Shown piece after piece: positions 10,591 through 64,000 of a stretch of 64,000 nt of DNA (its first letter is position 1; each line of letters starts with the position of its first letter). Origin of the DNA: Pholis gunnellus. Lineage: Eukaryota; Chordata; Actinopteri; Perciformes; Pholidae. Made by a program: the position numbers and the translations under genes. The DNA is taken from contig OU342823.1 in the NCBI GenBank assembly GCA_910591455.2, positions 4,704,501 through 4,768,500 on the forward strand, written 5' to 3'. A model generated the notes under the pieces. That model was not told the origin of the DNA. It saw only the letters and a list, made by a program, of their open reading frames with translations, and did no database searches.

Positions 10591-12954
10591 TGAAAGAGAT
10601 GTGGTTGAACATGTTTTTTATTATTTATTTTTCAGCCTCAGTGACACCTTGAGGTAGATAACATTCTCCAGTCACATCAAACATTAGAGCTGTGAAACGC
10701 ACATCTGAAACAACTGGTTTTATGTATTTTGCGTGGTCTGTTCAGGGCTTCGTCTGCTTCATGTTTTCTTTACTCACAGCTGCTGCTCAGCTCAGTAACC
10801 AGATTAAAAAAACAAAACATCTTTTAATAATTTATCTTTAGGATTTCCAATGTTTCAAACTTCTTAACAACGAGACAATTTCAAGTGTTTAAATCTTTGG
10901 CGGCTAAAATGTAAAACTGAGCAAAAGGAAGCCGAACTATATTCGGCTTCATGAAGTGACAGCTCTTTATAGAGCGTTCACTGATACTTCCAGACCGGGG
11001 GGGCACTGTTTCCTGAGTCCTGTATGTTACGCTGCTTCTCTTATTGGTCGGAACAAAACACATTAAACTCGTCATCCTCTCTCTGCCTCCTTCCAGAAAA
11101 GAAGAAAAATGAACACTTAAAGTAACAGAAGATCAATTATAACGTAACAAACCCTACTGGAGAACTAAACAGTTACATCAAAAACTCAACAAAACTCAAC
11201 AAAAACACGGAGGTTGCAGAACTCGTTTTTTCTCCGCGAAGACGTGCAGGAGAACACCGCTTTCTGCTTCACAAAATACTGCACAGCTAGTTTGAAGAGA
11301 GAAACTGTGGAAGTACACGAGACAAAGGGTTGAATGTGTTGGTCTTCTTCCCTCACACAAGAAACCCTCTGACATTGCAGCGTTCAGACAAGTTTAGAGG
11401 GTTTCAAATCGCCTAGCTGCATTTGCTCGATTATGAATTTGCACATTTGTATAAAGAATTCTAGCAAGAGTAAGCTAACATAACACAACATCATTGTGAT
11501 TTTCATTTCTTTTCTTTTTTCGACATCGTCAATGTAAAAACCAGCTGTGGCCGTACAGTCATGCTCTCAGGTGTATCAGTGATACTTCCACAGTTTCTTC
11601 TATTCAGTCGTTTTGGCACTTTCTCTCCTACACATGCTCGTTACAATGAATCTACTCAGTCTGGGACTCAAAGTCTGGAGAGTTTGGTTTGGTAAATTAT
11701 TATAAAAACAATGAAACTAGTATTAAACAGTACGGAATCACTGTCTGTCTGCATCCTTATCCCTTGAGCTCATTTATCGGCACCTCGCTCGTCTTAAGTC
11801 AGAAGAATGTGGTGTTGACCAGTAGGAAGTGTCACTGCAGGCCATAGAACCGGGTTGAGAGTGCGCAATGAAATAAGTGCTGAGGGGTGCGTAGTGCAAA
11901 GTCAACAGTGCTGTTACTACGGCGATATGGTGAGAGTTTGTGCTTTTTACGTTTTACACTTTGCTAAAGTCTGAGGGCAGATTTAACGTGAGCCAATCTG
12001 CTTTTTCATTAAGCTACAGCACGCTGTCAAACAGCCCTGGGATTTCAAAAAAAATCTCCCAACTGAGCTCTACTTCAGTCACCATAAATATGTATACATG
12101 TGCATTTCATATGTCATTCTATAAAGCCGACAAAAGGTCCTAGATATTGACTATGGCTGTTTTCCCTATTGAGTCAATAGTGTTCTTCGAGGGTCGGAGA
12201 TGTCGAACAAGTTTTCAGTACCATATATCTGAAGCAGAAGGTGATCCAACATGTGGTGCACGTCCTCCCGGCTGGTCCTTCACTAAATCACTGACGGGGC
12301 GAACGACCACGGGACACTACGACTACAGACGCTGTTGGAGGGACGGCCTCTGAACTACAGGTGTGACCCTTGTTCTGTGAAGCCATTTTAAATGAGAACG
12401 CGGAGCACAAACAATGATGCAGAACATGCAGGGCACCAAAATGTATCTGATCCAGGATTAAACACATCCGGTCGACAAACCTCTCTAGAACTTGTCCTCC
12501 CTGGGCACGCCTCTCTCCGGTCCGGCGAAACGTCGCTGCACCTTCCCAGAGTGCAACACAAAAGGTTCACATCGTAACGGCACACACATTCACTCCCTTG
12601 CTTATCTTTATACAGCGAGCGCCAGGAACGTGACGACATCGACACAAGAGGGAAAGAACACCAAAATGTAACAGAACATAACGAGTTTTTTTTTTTCAGC
12701 GTTAAATGAACAATGTTAAAGTGTCTCTATGCTCTATCTTCCACATGCGGGGGGGGGGGGGACACACACACACTGTGGCTCGCTCCCTCAGCCAGTCCTT
12801 CGTCCTGGGGTCCTTCAAACAAACTGTCAATCACGAGTGGTCCCGCCTTCCAACAACACCCCCCTCCCCGACCCTTCATCAAAACCAAAATTAGGCTTCC
12901 TCCCCGAAAATGCCCGGCCGGGGTTGGGCGTGAAAGTTTGTTTTTGTGTTTTTT
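10590..12954 (-). other. slc12a7: slc12a7 3' UTR (inferred)
   Basis: This is non-coding sequence from the slc12a7 stop to the first strong AATAAA signals on the minus strand. No other AATAAA was found between them, so a UTR of about 2.35 kb is the simplest reading. It contains a G-run at about 12749-12760 and a T-run just after the stop. No open frame in it resembles a protein. The true cleavage site needs transcript data. Confidence 0.45.
10617..10629 (-). promoter_or_regulatory. slc12a7: candidate slc12a7 polyadenylation signals
   Basis: Two AATAAA hexamers on the minus strand (10617-10622 and 10624-10629) lie almost back to back, followed downstream by GU-rich sequence. They are the only canonical signals between the stop codon and the minisatellite. 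Confidence 0.5.
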
Positions 12955-60927
<47,973 letters not shown>

Positions 60928-61170
60928 TTTTTACAACACGTGCTTCCCCTCAATGTCTCCTGTTTGCCACACTCTTATCTCTTTCTGCTCTCTCCTCGCT
61001 CTCTGTTCTGCTGCTGCTCCTCCTCCTCCTCCCTCTTCTCTCCGTCCAACAGCTGTCACTCCTCTCTTCTCCTTCCCAGTCGGTTGTTTTTTTTCCATCT
61101 AGACTCGCTGCCCTGGTGTACTTTACTCTCCCTCTCGGGTCTTTCTGAGTTTTTGTTTTCTATCGCTGGG
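60928..61170 (-). promoter_or_regulatory. slc12a7: slc12a7 5' UTR and core promoter region (inferred)
   Basis: On the gene strand the sequence is strongly purine-rich (repeated GGAGGA and AGAGAG), including GCACGTG, an E-box, about 15 nt before the ATG. No TATA box was seen. The extent is inferred; the transcription start is unknown. Confidence 0.4.
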
Positions 61171-61187
61171 ATTCTGCTGTACAACCA

Positions 61188-61252
61188 TGTGACCCCCCCC
61201 CCCCCACCCCCCCCACCCCACACACATACACACACACACACACACACACAAT
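61188..61252. repeat. poly-C tract followed by (CA)n
   Basis: A C-run interrupted by single A bases, then about 20 CA units. It is just upstream of the inferred slc12a7 promoter; on the gene strand it is (TG)n then G-rich, with quadruplex potential. Confidence 0.9.
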
Positions 61253-61509
61253 CCAAATAAGGAAGAGCACAACTGCCCCGCCCAATGGGGGCAGTACCCA
61301 CAAACACATACACACACTAGCAAAAAAACATGACATGCGTTTGTGCTCATGAGTGTGAGAGCGTACACACATGGCTCTCTCTGTTCCCGAGGGCAGATCC
61401 TCTAACCAGGAATGTTGCTCCGTCTGGAGCGCAACAAAAGGCCGGCAATGCCAGCCTTTTGTTCATAGAGTGGAGGAAAGTTTGAGCGTGTGCAATAATT
61501 GTGCACACA

Positions 61510-61510
61510 T

Positions 61511-61601
<91 letters not shown>
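61510..61601. repeat. palindromic compound microsatellite (TG)n(TA)n(CA)n
   Basis: About 9 TG, 22 TA and 15 CA units in direct succession. TG and CA arms are complementary around the TA core, so the whole tract can form a hairpin or cruciform. Confidence 0.95.
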
Positions 61602-61603
<2 letters not shown>

Positions 61604-62911
61604 CCTCCCTTCCTATGCAGTGTTATTTGACCCCAATGTGCATAGTCAGAAGTGGGCAGGGCCGATTTAAAGACATACGCTGGCCGTCTAAACACACGCC
61701 CCTCTGGAGGGTTAGCACACATGCATGCACTTCTGCATTAGATCTCATAAGTGTAATGTACGGTATGTTACTGAGGGAGGCACTGAGTGAGAATCAATAC
61801 AAGTGTCAACTTCCACTGTTATCTCTTCAGTGCGAGGGTGCAGTGTGCACAGCACAGACACACACACTCGCCCGACAGTTATGGCATTGTTATCAGATTC
61901 AAACCCTGAGAAAGTTTCTCTTTTTAACAGAGTAATGGGGGGGAGAGGGTGAATAATAATGTCAGATGCCAAAAACAATGAGTCATTTCCTCAAAGTCAG
62001 GAGTGCATTGAAATTGAGAACAAGGTATTAGGTCTCACCCCGGCTGACCAACGCCCCTGTGTGATGGGAAGTGCTGAACGCAAACCTCGCGTGATGAAAA
62101 AAGCCGCTCAGCAGCTCTTTCATACTGCTACGGCCCTGGAGCCTCGTTTGGCTGCTCAACATCTGGAGGCCCACCCAGGACAAGTTACACTCTCCCCTTC
62201 GGTCCCCCAACATGACAACACGCACAGATCAATACGGTGAAGGGTGGGAGGCCTGTAGGGAACGGGAAAGGGAGGAGGAGGAGTGGCCAGAGTTCATGGG
62301 TGGACAGTAAAGATTCATTGTTTTGTAACATCTTGAAATATTTAGGTCGGCTTAGTTAGATTGCTTTATTTTCCATAACGAGGCTTTACCAGAGTGGACC
62401 AACTATAATGATTTGTTTGAGGTAGTGATGTAAAAAAACCTATGACATCACCTTTTCCATCCCATAACTGTCTTAACTATAATGTACTATTTATTTACCC
62501 TAATCTGCCACAACAGAACACTTGCATACAAATACTAGCCTAAATATTGTCCGCCTGTAAACCTTACACTCAAAGAGGGAACATTTTTGGGGGGCTTTCA
62601 GGGACTCATCGGACATCTGTACTTCATTATATAAGACAAAGGTGGGGGGAATCCATTTACCAGATCACTTCTCTTGTCACATACTGTAATAGGTCCATCT
62701 GTAAAGCATCATGCATCCAACCAGGTGTTTCAGAAATACTTAGTCCAGACCTCCTGCTATGGAGATGGAAGGTCAGGTTTCAGAGAAACATCATGACTCC
62801 AGTAAGTGGATGTGGTTGCAAATGAGAGACTGGCTCCATGCTACAGGCAAATCAAAGGTTTAGTGAATGAGCCTGGACACTAATGTATGCCGTGTTTCCG
62901 CTGCATGGTAC
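61602..62911. other. upstream flank of slc12a7
   Basis: No gene or repeat recognised. The 61959-62240 frame (93 codons) resembles nothing known. Regulatory sequence for slc12a7 may lie here but cannot be shown. Confidence 0.4.
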
Positions 62912-63218
62912 GTCTATGAGAAAATGTCCCAACTTCTCACTTCATTTAGTAAACTATGGTCCATTTAGAGCAAAACAGACCATAAAGTGGAGTATGATTT
63001 AGGGCGGGACTATACGTATACGGCGTCTCTACGTCACTCCTCTACAGTCCAAATATGGTAACTTCCGTTCATTGGCCACAAAAAACAACAACATGGCGAC
63101 GGCCGTAATCCAAGATGGCAACGGTGAAATCGTGGCACTCGAAGCTTCAAAACGGCAGTCCACAAAACAATGGGTGACGTCATGACGACTACATCCACTT
63201 CTTATAAACAGTCTACGA
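62912..63218 (-). mobile_element. CATAGACTG-family repeat, copy 2
   Basis: The reverse complement begins GTAGACTGTTTATAAGAAG and carries ATGACGTCACCCATTG and CGCCCTAAATCATACTCC, matching copy 1 at 37956-38240. Its other end reads GTCTATGAGAAAATGTCCC. About 307 bp, apparently more complete than copy 1. Confidence 0.65.
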
Positions 63219-64000
63219 CTCCACCTTCTACTATCGGCTAGGCACGCTTGGTTGAACAGCTACATTTGTAGAATCATGGGGAAGATTTCTGTGCACGGCG
63301 AAAGGAAGTTATTATTCAATACCGTGATCTGACAACTCAACGTTCACAGAGTATTGTGCTTCTACTAAAGGTAACAAAGAGAGCACTCATCAGCTGCCTG
63401 CTCTGTGGATGAGCGGTGATGTAACTGGCATCTGCTGATTAAGTGGCCAGACAGCCAGACTGCTTCTCAGGGACAGGCGGGAGGACAATGTCCCTTTTAT
63501 GAGGAAGTTTTCCACAATCCATAGAGGAGGCTGGAAACTAGTTAGGCTAAAAAAAGGTTTTTCACCATGATGTGATGCAATATCTCACAGCCAAAGCACA
63601 ATGTGAAGACACAGGAACACGAGGGTATTCATGACGTAACCCCATTCTTCATTCTGCTGCAAAATAATCATAGCAGGAGGAAATGATCAAATTATAAAAT
63701 ACTATGAAGAAAAGTCTTTACAGAGGCACTCCTATGTGAATCTCATTCAGAGAACAATGACACAATACGATATGACTACACGAGAATCCTCCTGCTTCCA
63801 ACGTATAGCAGACGTTTTGCACATGTACACTGTCGTAGGCCTTTATGTGCGAGAATACTTATATTATTATAAAAGACTACTGCAGTGTCTATACCAATCA
63901 AAGACATATCTATTGTGATCTAGTCAATCAGAACAACATAACGGATAAATAACACTAGAGAAAATAGTGAAGCAGCTGAAAACATGACAGCCTTCAATGT
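63219..64000. other. right-edge flank
   Basis: AT-rich sequence with no gene, RNA or repeat that I can recognise. The 60-codon frame at 63736-63918 has no known relative. Confidence 0.45.

Overview
The window looks like vertebrate nuclear DNA, most probably from a teleost fish. Both protein-coding genes are split into short GT-AG exons. The non-coding sequence carries fish-type repeats: hAT, TTAA-flanked and other terminal-inverted-repeat elements, L2-like LINE remnants, a solo LTR and very long (CA)n arrays. Nothing is prokaryotic, and I see no CRISPR array, operon or toxin gene. The species cannot be named from sequence alone.

Layout: both genes are on the minus strand. At the left edge (about 1-3600) is the CpG-rich start of gfod1: one complete first coding exon (2780-3032) and part of intron 1; later exons lie beyond base 1. 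Between about 3.7 and 10.6 kb is intergenic DNA with a CpG-rich patch, a 710-bp hAT element with intact ends, a tRNA-Gly(TCC) gene with its own oligo-T stop, and a 28-bp minisatellite of about 52 copies.

From about 10.6 to 61.1 kb lies one complete gene, slc12a7 (K-Cl cotransporter KCC4). I traced 25 coding exons from the ATG at 60927 to the stop at 12955. The exon lengths add up to 3375 nt (1124 codons plus stop), every junction keeps frame, and every intron is GT-AG. The K+ and Cl- site residues of the family, the glycosylated extracellular loop with four cysteines, and the C-terminal WNK-SPAK phosphosite region are all visible. Intron 1 is 22.3 kb and holds most of the transposon debris plus a candidate alternative first coding exon at 47844-47874, whose splice phase matches exon 2.

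Points that merit a second look: the alternative first exon; intron 16, whose 5' end is a (TG)n array of about 150 nt starting 5 nt from the donor and whose 3' end is a (CT)n array of about 120 nt acting as the polypyrimidine tract; the higher-order structure of the 28-bp minisatellite; a solo LTR with perfect 5-bp target duplications inside intron 11; and a transposon-like block in intron 1 carrying eight copies of a GTCCACCCTGTCAT motif on both strands. I found no convincing new multi-gene system.
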